Shown one piece after another: positions 18,706-27,785 of a stretch of DNA of 64,000 bases. Below the pieces are notes generated by a model, which worked only from the letters and a program-made list of their open reading frames with translations, was not told the origin of the DNA and did no database searches. Origin of the DNA: a virus. Where the stretch lies: positions 55,643 to 119,642 of IMG/VR virus record IMGVR_UViG_3300043429_000130, one strand, 5' to 3'. Both the position numbers and the translations under genes were made by a program. Within the stretch, counting starts at the first letter, position 1; every line of letters starts with the position of its first letter.

Positions 18706-19983
18706 TTAGCGTTTAAATATGTTTGTAGGTCTAGCAATTTTTCTAGATCTACTTTCATCTTCTTCCTGATAAGTAGAAACATTCTTACGAGCTTGTTCAG
18801 TTTTTAACTGTCTCACTGTTTGTTCTACTGCTTGGTTCTTCCCTTGCTTTACAAGGTTCTGACGGTATTCTTCAGGATTAGATAGTAACCAGAGTGCTTC
18901 AGCAATCAGTGGATAATTTGGCTCTACAAACTGATACTTCTCTAAAAGATGACCTAACTGGTTAGTTGGTCTTCCACTAATAGAAGGATAGTTTGGTTGA
19001 ACTAGTCCACTATATAACTGAGCTTGAGTCTTTTTATCCAACTTAAGTCCGTTGATCTCTGCTGGTCTAAGGGCTTCAAATACATTTTTCATGTAAGCAT
19101 CTGCCGCTTGTTCCTGTTGCATCTTTCTACTTTCTTGTTCAGCAAGTTGAGCTTGTACATACTCTTCTTGCATCTGATCCAACTTAGGCTTGAACTGCTT
19201 GGCTTTTTTCTCTAGTACTCCTAGATCTTTCCAAGTAGTAAGTTCTTCTTCAATCTCCTCTTCTGAACCAAAACCGGTAGCTTGTAAATAACTTTTTACA
19301 ATACCTTCTTGGTCATACTCATTAGTAGGATCAAGTTGACGAACTTGTTCAACTTGAGCTAGAGCTTGGAAAAGACCTTTTAAGTCTTGTCCTCCATCTG
19401 CTACGTACTTAGCTGCATATTGCAACTCTTCTGGTAATGATTCAAAGAACTCTTGAGGAGTCTTAGCAGCAACTTCTTGTTTTAAGTTATCAATGTTGGC
19501 TTGCCATAGCTCCTCAACATCTTTCTCTCCAAGACTACCTAAGTAATCTTCTAAAGACTGCTTGTTCTCATCATAGTCATCAAAGGCAAACATTTCCTTT
19601 GACTCAATACGTTTTTTAAGAAACTCAACTAAGCCAGACTTTTCTGTCTTAGGTCTTCCACCTTTAGATTTACCAGATTGATCATCATCATCATTATCTT
19701 GGTTATCATCCACAAGGTTATCAATAAAGTCTTTAGCTGCTGCTGGATCAATCTTCTTATCATCAGCTGGATCTTTATCATCCGTATCATCACTATCATC
19801 TTCATCATCTAAAAAGCTTGTGTCAAACTTTCCTTGACTAAAGATGTTTGGTTTTTGATCTTTCTTATCATCAGTTCCTGTAGGAGTTACAATGCTATCT
19901 GCACCTGGTGCTCCTAACCAACTATCAATATCAAGATCTACTTGTTGTACAGAAGTCTGCACACTGGTTTGATTATCAGTCAT
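18706..19983 (-). CDS. Capsid scaffolding protein
   Basis: 425 residues, very acidic at residues 50-105 (runs of Asp) and then helical, with Gln/Lys/Glu-rich segments (LDQMQEEYVQAQLAEQESRK) and a basic C-terminus (SRSRKIARPTNIFKR). This composition and its place between portal and capsid genes are typical of prohead core proteins, whose basic tail binds the shell. The leader has the ACCAAAC motif 9 bases before ATG. No protease motif seen. Confidence 0.75.
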   Translation of the reverse strand: MTDNQTSVQTSVQQVDLDIDSWLGAPGADSIVTPTGTDDKKDQKPNIFSQGKFDTSFLDDEDDSDDTDDKDPADDKKIDPAAAKDFIDNLVDDNQDNDDDDQSGKSKGGRPKTEKSGLVEFLKKRIESKEMFAFDDYDENKQSLEDYLGSLGEKDVEELWQANIDNLKQEVAAKTPQEFFESLPEELQYAAKYVADGGQDLKGLFQALAQVEQVRQLDPTNEYDQEGIVKSYLQATGFGSEEEIEEELTTWKDLGVLEKKAKQFKPKLDQMQEEYVQAQLAEQESRKMQQEQAADAYMKNVFEALRPAEINGLKLDKKTQAQLYSGLVQPNYPSISGRPTNQLGHLLEKYQFVEPNYPLIAEALWLLSNPEEYRQNLVKQGKNQAVEQTVRQLKTEQARKNVSTYQEEDESRSRKIARPTNIFKR

Positions 19984-20058
19984 TTTTTGTTTGGTTTTAT
20001 GTGTATCTCTACATAATTAATATACAACTTAAATCTTAAAAATTTACTTTTACCGTAA

Positions 20059-20096
20059 AAATATCATCTAAGGTGCGGATAATAGAGCTATAATTA
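20059..20096 (-). promoter_or_regulatory. Repeated element upstream of the scaffold gene (copy 1)
   Basis: The plus strand reads AAATATCATCTAA, three bases, then GCGGATAATAGAGCTATAAT. A closely similar arrangement occurs at 31,243-31,291, and the 17-base CGGATAATAGAGCTATA part recurs inverted at 39,267-39,283. All copies are intergenic. On the minus strand this copy lies upstream of the scaffold gene, so it may be a late promoter or regulator site. Confidence 0.4.
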
Positions 20097-22847
20097 TTTC
20101 TTCTTTTTTCCAGCAGATCCACCTACATCATACTTGTTCTTATTTTCCCTAGCAATCTGTAGTTGTTTATCCGCTATTTCTTTCTGAGTCTGTATTTTTT
20201 CACGTTCAATCTGAAGTTTCTGACCACCTTGTTCTTTTCTTGTTAGCTCAGACTCACGCTTCAAGTTTATTTGATCTTGATAACGTTGTTCACTTCTAAT
20301 ACCTTCTAATGCATCTTGGTAGTCAGACATCTGATTTTGGTTAATATCTACACCTGCACCATATCCAGCTGCTCTAATTTCAGCTACAGTAAGCTGAGTT
20401 TGTCTATCTAGATCAGCTTGCTCAGCTCTAAACTGAAGATCCATTTGTTTCTGACGTTCTTGAGACTCAATCATCTGCTGCTGCATTTCTTGTTGCTGCT
20501 GCATTTCTGACTGCTTAGCTTCTTGAGTTTTCTTTTCAGCATCTTTAAGAACACCTGTTAACTCTGCAATAGACTCAGACTTAATAACATTACCAAGGTC
20601 ATAAATAGATGCACCAGTAGTATTATTACTTAGAGCAAGTTGTTTAAGCTGCTCCATAACAGAACGAGAGTTGGTCTTTGTAGTACAGAAAATATTTAGA
20701 TCTCTCATTAACAACTCGGTACCGTTCATCTCAAAATTAACCTTTTCATCTTTACCTGTGATATACTGAAGACGTACACTTGGTTTTTTAGAATGATAGT
20801 ATTGAGCCAAGTCTGTACGCATTTGGTGTACACGTGGCATCAAGTTATCAGAATGCTGAATAAAATACTGCTCTGTTTGGGCATAAGAAGCATTCATAGC
20901 TTGTTCTATACCAGTAGCAGTTTGTTGTTGAGCAATCTGCTGACCCATCCGTTGTGGATTAAGACCAATAGTTTCAAAAGCTTGATTCTTAAAGTAACTA
21001 GCTAAGTTAACACGAGAAAGCAAACGGTTAGTTTGTTCTAAGTTTAACACTTGATAATGCTGGAAGTTAAGAGCATTCTCTGTATTAGTAATAGAAGTAT
21101 CCAATGGTAACATCTGGAAGTTCTTCATAGCCACATAGGCTTTGGCCAGATTATTTTTACCCCAGTCTTCTCCCATAGAGTGACGTGGTAAAGAGTTCTG
21201 GTCCAGCATAATAACCGTACCTAGCTCATCCACAAGGATGTCAGCTATTTGGTTATTTACAATGTTGTAACCTATCTGGTATGGCTTCATAAGATCTACC
21301 AATGAAATACTGCGGGTGTTTCTATCACCAAATACAGAACCTTCCACTGGAAGCTTACATCCATAAAGAGTTGCGTCTCCTTTAAACTGGAATGGAATAC
21401 GTCCTGGTTTACCACCATTAAGACCTAAGTAAATAGGATTAATGCCTCCAGGGTTATTCATTCCCCAGAATGCAGGTCTATTAGGGCCAATCTTAATACC
21501 ACCCCAGGTTTCGTTAATCCAGATCCAGTCAATATGTTCACCAAAGATTAAATTATCTTTAGACTTTTGTTTGTATATAGAAGTGTTGTATAAAGGCTTA
21601 TCAGTGATCTTGTAGTTTTCACCAATAATATCTTGAATAACTTCTCCTTCTTCAGTAATCTTAGTCAAGTGACCAATCTTACGTTGAGACTTCCAATAGA
21701 TCTGAGATACACGTAGTAAGTGTGACTTACCAAAATCTACAGTATCTTCTGAGTCAGCTAAAATCCACTCTACAATATCTCCTGTACCAAACTTAGTATC
21801 GTATAGAGAAGCATATTGTCTGTACCCCAATGATGGCATTTCTGTATTCCAATCATGGGATTTAGTAGGATCATAGTAAGTACCATCATTTTGGTATCCT
21901 TGTACAGCATATCCGGCTGAACGTACAGGATAGATGGCTTCTAAAGACTCTAATTGATCTTGAGTCATCATCCAACCATACTTGTCAATAACGTCTGATA
22001 CAGACATCATATCCATCTTACCTACCCAGTTACCCTGAGAAATGTAACGTACGTCTGGAGATTTATGGTAGAATGTAAGCAATGGATTCCATAGCTCTAC
22101 ATCATAATCATCTTCATTCATTTTAAAATGCCAAAACTCACGGTCAGTAATAAGCATGTCTCTAAAACCACGCTCTTCTAACTCTTGCATTTTAAATCTT
22201 TCTTCATCTACTGACATCTGGTGGCTAGCCCACTCTTCAATCATAGATCTATAATCTTTACGGAAAAATCCTTCAATCTCTGGAAGTTGTTGTAGATTTT
22301 CTGGGGCTAGAGCTTTCTGCATTTCTTCAGATTCTAGCTCAATACCCATGTTCATCATCTCAATCATCATCTTCCTCTCAGCATCCTCTAATAAGACTTT
22401 CTCTATCATAGAACGCTTTTCTTCCATCATTTCATTATATGAAATGTCATCAACGGCTTTAAACATAATGCGTGAGCTTCTTTTAGAAAACTCATTACAC
22501 AATACGTTAATTACGTTAGGAATAATAGGATAGAACTTAAGCTCTAATGCAGACTCATCTTCTTTTGTTAGAGTGTCAATAAGATCTGCCATCTCATTAT
22601 CTTCTTCTACAATGTAGTCAGCCTTATCAATAATACCCTTAGCTAGCTTGTAGTTCTTCATGAGTCTACGAGCATTACGTCTAAGTTGTTTCATACCTTG
22701 GAACTCTAGCCAATCTAGATTCCATGCTCTCCATTCCTCGTCCTTTTCCTTTTCAGGTAAAAACTGGATAGGTTGCGTAAGCGTACCCATCTTATTATAG
22801 TCAGCCTTTTTACCAGATTTAAGATCTAGAGCATTGTATATCTGCAT
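20094..22847 (-). CDS. Portal protein
   Basis: 917 residues, the large gene between terminase and scaffold. The N-terminal half holds a portal-type body. The C-terminal 170 residues are a long Gln/Glu/Lys coiled coil ending KENKNKYD-like and then GKKKK, a tail seen in portal proteins of large Bacteroidota phages. The portal forms the dodecameric ring for DNA entry and binds the terminase. It ends just before the scaffold gene. The call rests on size, order and C-terminal pattern. Confidence 0.8.
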   Translation of the reverse strand: MQIYNALDLKSGKKADYNKMGTLTQPIQFLPEKEKDEEWRAWNLDWLEFQGMKQLRRNARRLMKNYKLAKGIIDKADYIVEEDNEMADLIDTLTKEDESALELKFYPIIPNVINVLCNEFSKRSSRIMFKAVDDISYNEMMEEKRSMIEKVLLEDAERKMMIEMMNMGIELESEEMQKALAPENLQQLPEIEGFFRKDYRSMIEEWASHQMSVDEERFKMQELEERGFRDMLITDREFWHFKMNEDDYDVELWNPLLTFYHKSPDVRYISQGNWVGKMDMMSVSDVIDKYGWMMTQDQLESLEAIYPVRSAGYAVQGYQNDGTYYDPTKSHDWNTEMPSLGYRQYASLYDTKFGTGDIVEWILADSEDTVDFGKSHLLRVSQIYWKSQRKIGHLTKITEEGEVIQDIIGENYKITDKPLYNTSIYKQKSKDNLIFGEHIDWIWINETWGGIKIGPNRPAFWGMNNPGGINPIYLGLNGGKPGRIPFQFKGDATLYGCKLPVEGSVFGDRNTRSISLVDLMKPYQIGYNIVNNQIADILVDELGTVIMLDQNSLPRHSMGEDWGKNNLAKAYVAMKNFQMLPLDTSITNTENALNFQHYQVLNLEQTNRLLSRVNLASYFKNQAFETIGLNPQRMGQQIAQQQTATGIEQAMNASYAQTEQYFIQHSDNLMPRVHQMRTDLAQYYHSKKPSVRLQYITGKDEKVNFEMNGTELLMRDLNIFCTTKTNSRSVMEQLKQLALSNNTTGASIYDLGNVIKSESIAELTGVLKDAEKKTQEAKQSEMQQQQEMQQQMIESQERQKQMDLQFRAEQADLDRQTQLTVAEIRAAGYGAGVDINQNQMSDYQDALEGIRSEQRYQDQINLKRESELTRKEQGGQKLQIEREKIQTQKEIADKQLQIARENKNKYDVGGSAGKKKK

Positions 22848-22852
22848 GATAT

Positions 22853-23146
22853 TTAATTATTTAAGTCTGCTGAACTATCAGCAATTGTATTAGTAAACGT
22901 TACATTAGATCCTGTTAAAGGCATAGTGGTACCACTTAAATATGTTGGATAAGTAACTGTGTATGGAGTAGTTCTCCAAGTACTTGTACCAGTTTGAGGA
23001 ACATACTTGGGTTCTTGTACAACATCCTCTTCTATAGCGTCTTCTTCTTTTAAAAGAAGTAAAGCTTCCTCAAGTGTGAGAGAGCTTTCCTTGATCAATC
23101 TAGAAAGAATAGTTACCTTTTGAGCATGAAGTTCTTGATTTTCCAT
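22853..23146 (-). CDS. Unknown protein between terminase and portal
   Basis: 97 residues. The N-terminal half is an acidic helix (RLIKESSLTLEEALLLLKEE); the C-terminal half is Thr/Pro-rich and probably disordered. It lies 2 bases after the terminase stop and 5 bases before the portal start. Such linkers in packaging operons can be terminase partners, but no small-terminase HTH is visible. Confidence 0.6.
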   Translation of the reverse strand: MENQELHAQKVTILSRLIKESSLTLEEALLLLKEEDAIEEDVVQEPKYVPQTGTSTWRTTPYTVTYPTYLSGTTMPLTGSNVTFTNTIADSSADLNN

Positions 23147-23148
23147 AT

Positions 23149-25341
23149 CTATTTCATATTTTTAAAGGGGTTACGGTGTCCTTTAGAACCGAGTGTACTA
23201 CCTTTAGAGCCACCGATATGTCTAAAGGGGCTCCAATTTAATTTACTAAATTTCTGGGAGTTATCCAAGTTTTCTTTTGTAACTTCTACACGTTTAGTCA
23301 GTCCTCTGTTACTTTGTTGGACCTTTGCAAAGGCTATAAGGGCACAAAATGCTACTAACCTATCCACGTTTAGTCCATCTCTGTAAGCTTGCATTTCACG
23401 TAGAAGCATAATATCTGGTATACGTTCTGCTCCGTATATTGTTTTTACAATGTCTCCGTTCTCTTTAGTCTCATGATCAAGCTCTTCTTTTAAGAATTCA
23501 ATCCCATAAGACAACACTGTACCCTTGAATAGTGTACCCACGTTCTTCCATCCATATTCTTGGAATACGTTACGGTTGGCACCAATGTCTTTTAAGAACA
23601 AGATCATATCTTTTGGTACAAGATATCTCTGCTTTTTCTTGCTTATCATATACTGAATGAATAAAGCTACGTTATTTTCTACAACGGTCCAAGCATTATA
23701 CCATTCTATAAGAAGCTCTAGACGTTCATGGGTTTTGTTAAGATCATCAAAACGTCCACACCATGATGCTACAATCATGTCACGTTCTATCTCGTTTTTA
23801 ACCCTACCGTTACCGTCATCTTTAATAACCTCCACTGGATTCTTATATACGTATATAGAACATAGTGATTCAGATGTAGTGGTCTTTCCTTCTCCAACAG
23901 GGTCCACAGAAGCATAGTACATCCCAAATGGTGGATCTTTATGAGGTCTTTCGTAGATACAGATCACTCCCTCTTTGTCTTCAGTCTTTTTAGATATAGG
24001 AAACTCCATGATAGGAATCTTTCTAGATGGTTTGTCTACTATCTTACCCTCAGCATTTCTAGAAAGCTCTAAGTATTCTACAGAATATTCTTTATCCTGA
24101 ATACGTTGCATCTGTTTAGCAACCAAGTGTGGAGGGAACACACTCACTTTACGGGTAGCAAAAGCTTCTTCAATACAACGTGGTTGCTGAGATACAGTAA
24201 GTTGATAAGCTGCCGGGTCTAAATCCCTTTTCATCTTCTCAAATTCTTTCTCTAGAGCCTCTAAAGCTTCCTCCACCTTAGAGTTGCCCCACTGATCAAT
24301 ATAAGGGGGCATAGACCACTGTTCTGGAATAAATAGACCAGTTATACCAATTGTTCCGTCCTTGTCTACAAGGCTACTTTCTACCCCATAGAAGCCATTC
24401 TCTTCTGGGTGTAGGATATATTCCTTCATTGGCTCACACTGATCTAGATCACCGACTGATCCAGCTGCAATAAACTGACCAGTGATCATGTGACCAGACT
24501 TAAGTGCTGGCTTCATAAATCCATACGTGTCATCCATCTTAGGTGCGATACCTGCTTCCTCATGAAAGAAGTATGTTACAGGTCCACCGACACCATGTGT
24601 AGGGTCTTTTTCAAAGGAGTATAGGTTGATCGTGGATTTCAAACCTTTATACGTGTCACGACCACCTATCCTCACCTTAATCTGTTGCTGCCATGCCCCA
24701 ACCTTGTCAGGCTCAGCTGGACGATACCAGGCTGTGTGTTCATTTAAGAAGTTCTTATATTCATTAAGAAACTTCCATGAGCCTTTCTCGTTTATATAAT
24801 CTTTTAAAGAAGCCCCTATCTTTAATACAGCTCCTTCTTCAAACCAATATTGGTTGATAAGCTTAGCCATATGGAAATAAGAAGAGGCTATCTGACGCTT
24901 CTTTAGAATAATAGCGTGTTTCCAGTGTAGTTCAGCTAAATGCTCATATAGAGCCATGTGATATTGTGCATCCCTCACCTTAGCAAAGTCAAACCTTTTC
25001 TCTTCTTTGTCATAAATAGGTAAGAAGTTCAACCACATATAGTAGTCTCTGCTTATATACCACTTTTCATCACCGTCTTTTACAATGATTCCATTACGGC
25101 ATTTTGCTTTTTGGTCATTCCAGTAGGCAATAAAGTCTTTTGTCTTTACAGGAGCTGCACAATAATATCCTTGTTTTTGAAACTTACGACCTTCTTCATT
25201 AAAGATCTTACTAGTTTCATTAAAGTTATACTTACCAGGCTCTTTAAAAATAAACAACAAGAAGTCTCTAAACTCTTCTCTTGTATAGAAGGTGGTTACG
25301 TCCCATTGACCATTCTCGTATGTAGGTATTTCTCTAAACAT
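23149..25341 (-). CDS. terL: Terminase large subunit
   Basis: 730 residues. An N-terminal ATPase and C-terminal nuclease are inferred. The Walker B with catalytic acid is YFFHEE (about 257-262). The expected P-loop region reads KKRQIASSY (148-155) and lacks the usual GK(S/T). The RNase H-like nuclease begins at YYASVDPVGEG (Asp480); later acidic positions include VVENNVALF and RIPDIMLLREMQAYRDGLN. It cuts and pumps genome DNA through the portal. The start overlaps the stop of the upstream small gene by one base. Confidence 0.85.
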   Translation of the reverse strand: MFREIPTYENGQWDVTTFYTREEFRDFLLFIFKEPGKYNFNETSKIFNEEGRKFQKQGYYCAAPVKTKDFIAYWNDQKAKCRNGIIVKDGDEKWYISRDYYMWLNFLPIYDKEEKRFDFAKVRDAQYHMALYEHLAELHWKHAIILKKRQIASSYFHMAKLINQYWFEEGAVLKIGASLKDYINEKGSWKFLNEYKNFLNEHTAWYRPAEPDKVGAWQQQIKVRIGGRDTYKGLKSTINLYSFEKDPTHGVGGPVTYFFHEEAGIAPKMDDTYGFMKPALKSGHMITGQFIAAGSVGDLDQCEPMKEYILHPEENGFYGVESSLVDKDGTIGITGLFIPEQWSMPPYIDQWGNSKVEEALEALEKEFEKMKRDLDPAAYQLTVSQQPRCIEEAFATRKVSVFPPHLVAKQMQRIQDKEYSVEYLELSRNAEGKIVDKPSRKIPIMEFPISKKTEDKEGVICIYERPHKDPPFGMYYASVDPVGEGKTTTSESLCSIYVYKNPVEVIKDDGNGRVKNEIERDMIVASWCGRFDDLNKTHERLELLIEWYNAWTVVENNVALFIQYMISKKKQRYLVPKDMILFLKDIGANRNVFQEYGWKNVGTLFKGTVLSYGIEFLKEELDHETKENGDIVKTIYGAERIPDIMLLREMQAYRDGLNVDRLVAFCALIAFAKVQQSNRGLTKRVEVTKENLDNSQKFSKLNWSPFRHIGGSKGSTLGSKGHRNPFKNMK

Positions 25342-25631
25342 TATTTGTTACCATCTACACTGGTTATCTTATTAATATGCTCAAGATTACCTTTACCTCT
25401 ATGTAGTAAATACAACAGTGTATTTATGTCTTTACTACGCAGAATACCTTTCATTTCATAGTTACTCCAGTAACCAGTGTACAAATGTCTAGGAATAGCA
25501 TTCCATAAACTAGTGTAAGGGTTAAAATGAAAAACCCAGTCTTGCATAAACTCATACTTCACATCTGATTGTTCCTCCACTGGAGAAAACTCCTTGATGT
25601 TTTCATAATCTGTGTAAACTTCTTGTTTCAT
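25341..25631 (-). CDS. Small protein preceding the terminase gene
   Basis: 96 residues, starting MKQEVYTDYENIKEFSPVEE. A longer frame is open to 25,823, but its first part crosses the tRNA-like element, and the ATG at 25,631 has an A/T-rich leader (TAAATAAAAATATT) typical of this phage. It is coupled to the terminase gene by a one-base overlap. No motif recognised; a packaging accessory role is possible. Confidence 0.6.
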   Translation of the reverse strand: MKQEVYTDYENIKEFSPVEEQSDVKYEFMQDWVFHFNPYTSLWNAIPRHLYTGYWSNYEMKGILRSKDINTLLYLLHRGKGNLEHINKITSVDGNK

Positions 25632-25764
25632 AATATTTTTATTTAATAATTTAGGAAAGCAGAAGATGGGTGCGTGGACATCTGCTTTTACAACTGGCAT
25701 TTCTAACCGATCACGTACGGCCCTTTCTACAGTTAAAAGTACGTTATTCCAGTCAACCTTTTGC

Positions 25765-25933
25765 TGTAGAGGGTGGACTCGAACCACCAAGGTGAGATTC
25801 AATTGATAACACAACGCTTGCAAGCTGGTGGTCTACCCCATATTATCAATCTATTTCTGCATCACCGCCCACGAGACAGGTGGGTACGTTTGCCAAGGCC
25901 ATAACTGAGACAGCCAAATTTCGTCACTCTACA
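25765..25933 (-). tRNA. tRNA-like element with a long insert (identity unassigned)
   Basis: On the minus strand the 3' part has a perfect T arm: GGTGG TTCGAGT CCACC (25,788-25,772), followed by CTCTACA (25,771-25,765). The exact complement TGTAGAG lies 5' at 25,933-25,927, followed by TGACGAAATTTGGC, like the D region of class II tRNAs. CAGTT can pair with AATTG as an anticodon-stem remnant. Between them are about 80 extra bases with CCCAC/GTGGG and ATTGATAA/TTATCAAT helices. This could be an intron-bearing tRNA, a tRNA mimic or a decayed tRNA. No CCA is encoded. Confidence 0.4.
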
Positions 25934-25939
25934 ATTTTA

Positions 25940-26608
25940 CTACTTGTTATACTCATATTCTAGTATCTTACCAACAATATCACTACGATGGTTTTCTTTT
26001 AGTTTGATCCACTTAATCTCACTAATCTTTTTAGATAGTTCAATAGCATAAGTCAAACCTGTAACACTATGTTTAGTGTCTTGTTGTTCATTATCACCGT
26101 TAATAATAATCTTACCTGTTTTACCAAGTCTAGTTAGAATAGCCAGCATCTCAGTTTTAGTGAGGTTTTGTGCTTCTTCTACAACTAAGATATCATCTAT
26201 AGTTTTACCACGGATAAACTGTACAGGATAAGCAATGATCTTCTCATCTTTTACCATAGACTGAATCTTCACTTTGTCTGCACACTTTACTAGATTCTCC
26301 TGAAAAGCTTCTAGATAAGGATTAAACTTCTCATCTAGAGATCCTGGGAGGAATCCTAAAGAGCTACCTACCTCTATAGTGGCACGTGTTACAAATATTT
26401 GGTCACACTGCTTCTTATTTAGGAAATCTAGTGCACTTAATGCACATACTAAAGATTTACCACTACCAGCTCTACCTGTAACTATTACAATCTGGTTTTC
26501 AATAATTAAACGTCTAGCTTCTCTCTGTTCATCATTAAGAGTTACATGATATTTAATTTCTTGTTTACGTTCTCTGTTTGGCTCTCTCATGTTTTTACTA
26601 TTGGTCAT
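25940..26608 (-). CDS. phoH: PhoH-like ATPase
   Basis: 222 residues. Walker A is GRAGSGKS (45-52); Walker B is ILVVEEAQN (about 141-149); the segment TGKIIINGDNEQQD and the ENHRSDIV end match the PhoH family, a single RecA-like domain related to superfamily 1 helicases. PhoH is common in phages; its role is unclear, with RNA-related functions suggested for bacterial homologues. Overlaps the upstream gene by 11 bases. Confidence 0.85.
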   Translation of the reverse strand: MTNSKNMREPNRERKQEIKYHVTLNDEQREARRLIIENQIVIVTGRAGSGKSLVCALSALDFLNKKQCDQIFVTRATIEVGSSLGFLPGSLDEKFNPYLEAFQENLVKCADKVKIQSMVKDEKIIAYPVQFIRGKTIDDILVVEEAQNLTKTEMLAILTRLGKTGKIIINGDNEQQDTKHSVTGLTYAIELSKKISEIKWIKLKENHRSDIVGKILEYEYNK

Positions 26609-27110
26609 ACGCTAAGTTTTGTCCTCCTCTAACTTGAGACTGTTGTTCTTCCATTAAGTCTCTGTACACTCCCTTAAAACTTTGTCTAACAGAGTCAAAT
26701 CTTTCTGCAATTCTAAGGATGGCTGTAGCAGATCCGTCTCTGCCAGATGTCACTTTTTCTGTAGCCATAAAGCCGGCCATGTTATCTAGTGCAATCTTAA
26801 TACCCTGGTATGCTCTATATGTAGGAGTTTCGTACATTTTCTTACACATACGTAATCCATTTATTACAAGATCATCTTCTGTAGAAAAATCACCGTCCAC
26901 TTCTGCTAGAATGATATCTTCTTTATCTGTTTCAGGAACATCAAAGAAAGGATTTAAATCTGGGTTAGGACATGTCATGTAGAATAAGTAAGAATACACC
27001 TTAGTAGATTCATCACCATACTCATCCATAATATCTTTTAAAAACTTTAAGGTGTAACAGTGTTCACTAGGAACCACCTTACCATTAGCTATATCAAATA
27101 ATCTTACCAT
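26598..27110 (-). CDS. Conserved-looking phage protein of unknown function
   Basis: 170 residues, well-mixed composition without low complexity. Acidic N-terminal half, helical C-terminal half (SATAILRIAERFDSVRQSFK). Overlaps the stop of the upstream gene by one base and PhoH by 11 bases, so it belongs to the same operon. No motif recognised. Confidence 0.6.
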   Translation of the reverse strand: MVRLFDIANGKVVPSEHCYTLKFLKDIMDEYGDESTKVYSYLFYMTCPNPDLNPFFDVPETDKEDIILAEVDGDFSTEDDLVINGLRMCKKMYETPTYRAYQGIKIALDNMAGFMATEKVTSGRDGSATAILRIAERFDSVRQSFKGVYRDLMEEQQSQVRGGQNLAYDQ

Positions 27111-27628
27111 TAATTCCAGTGTTTATTATATCTTTCAAAATAGAAAGTTAAATCTTGTTTACTATCATCGTAGTATTCTCCTACAACGTCACTCTTAAAC
27201 TTACTACCTACATTTTCATACAAGGTAGTAGTAATTATATTACCAACCACTTTCTTTTTTAACAAATTAGTAAGCCATGTATATGTGCCTCCACGAATTA
27301 CGCCTGCTTCTACTAAAACATAGTTAGTATAAAATGTATCAGTAAACTGAAAATGGAAATGTAAATCCATAGTAGCTCTATCAACATATTTGTTTATAGT
27401 CTCATCAGGATAGGATACATGTATAGGTAGGATATCACACATTTCTCCATCTGCACTTAGATGATGAGCTACATGCATAGCCACTGTAGCAGAATAGTCT
27501 GGACTCACCATAATAACAAGTGTGTTCTTAGGTGTTAAGTCTGGATATTTTTCCACTATCTTTTTACACAACTCAGGAATTAGTTTCCTTTCCTTTAAAG
27601 GACTAACTAACAAGGTTTTTCTTGGCAT
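27110..27628 (-). CDS. Unknown alpha/beta protein, weakly phosphoribosyltransferase-like
   Basis: 172 residues with alternating beta strands and helices (KNTLVIMVSPDYSATVAMHV). The segment YVLVEAGVIRGGTYTWL is reminiscent of the PRPP-binding loop (hydrophobics, acidic, TGGT) of type I phosphoribosyltransferases, but the two adjacent acids are not conserved. It may be a non-catalytic relative or an unrelated Rossmann-like protein. Overlaps a short basic gene by 26 bases. Confidence 0.5.
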   Translation of the reverse strand: MPRKTLLVSPLKERKLIPELCKKIVEKYPDLTPKNTLVIMVSPDYSATVAMHVAHHLSADGEMCDILPIHVSYPDETINKYVDRATMDLHFHFQFTDTFYTNYVLVEAGVIRGGTYTWLTNLLKKKVVGNIITTTLYENVGSKFKSDVVGEYYDDSKQDLTFYFERYNKHWN

Positions 27629-27785
27629 TCTTTGTCATTTTACGTCTGTTTCTTTTCTTCTTATTCTGCTCTTTAAGAAGCTCTAGTAAAAGCTGCATTC
27701 TTCTAGCTTGACTTTTATTAAACTCATCTATGATTGCATCAAACATGGGATCTGTAATCCAATTACCGTTCCTTAATTTATACAT
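27603..27785 (-). CDS. Short basic protein
   Basis: 60 residues with a strongly basic C-terminal half (EQNKKKRNRRKMTKNAKKN). It is linked by a one-base overlap to the nuclease gene upstream and overlaps the next gene by 26 bases. Possibly nucleic-acid binding. Confidence 0.5.
   Translation of the reverse strand: MYKLRNGNWITDPMFDAIIDEFNKSQARRMQLLLELLKEQNKKKRNRRKMTKNAKKNLVS

Noticed and set aside
25632-25823. Longer start for the small gene before terminase
   Set aside because: It would translate through the tRNA-like T arm; the ATG at 25,631 has the usual A/T-rich leader.
25765-25933. tmRNA
   Set aside because: No tag reading frame with an Ala-rich end was found between the acceptor halves, and it is much shorter than usual.
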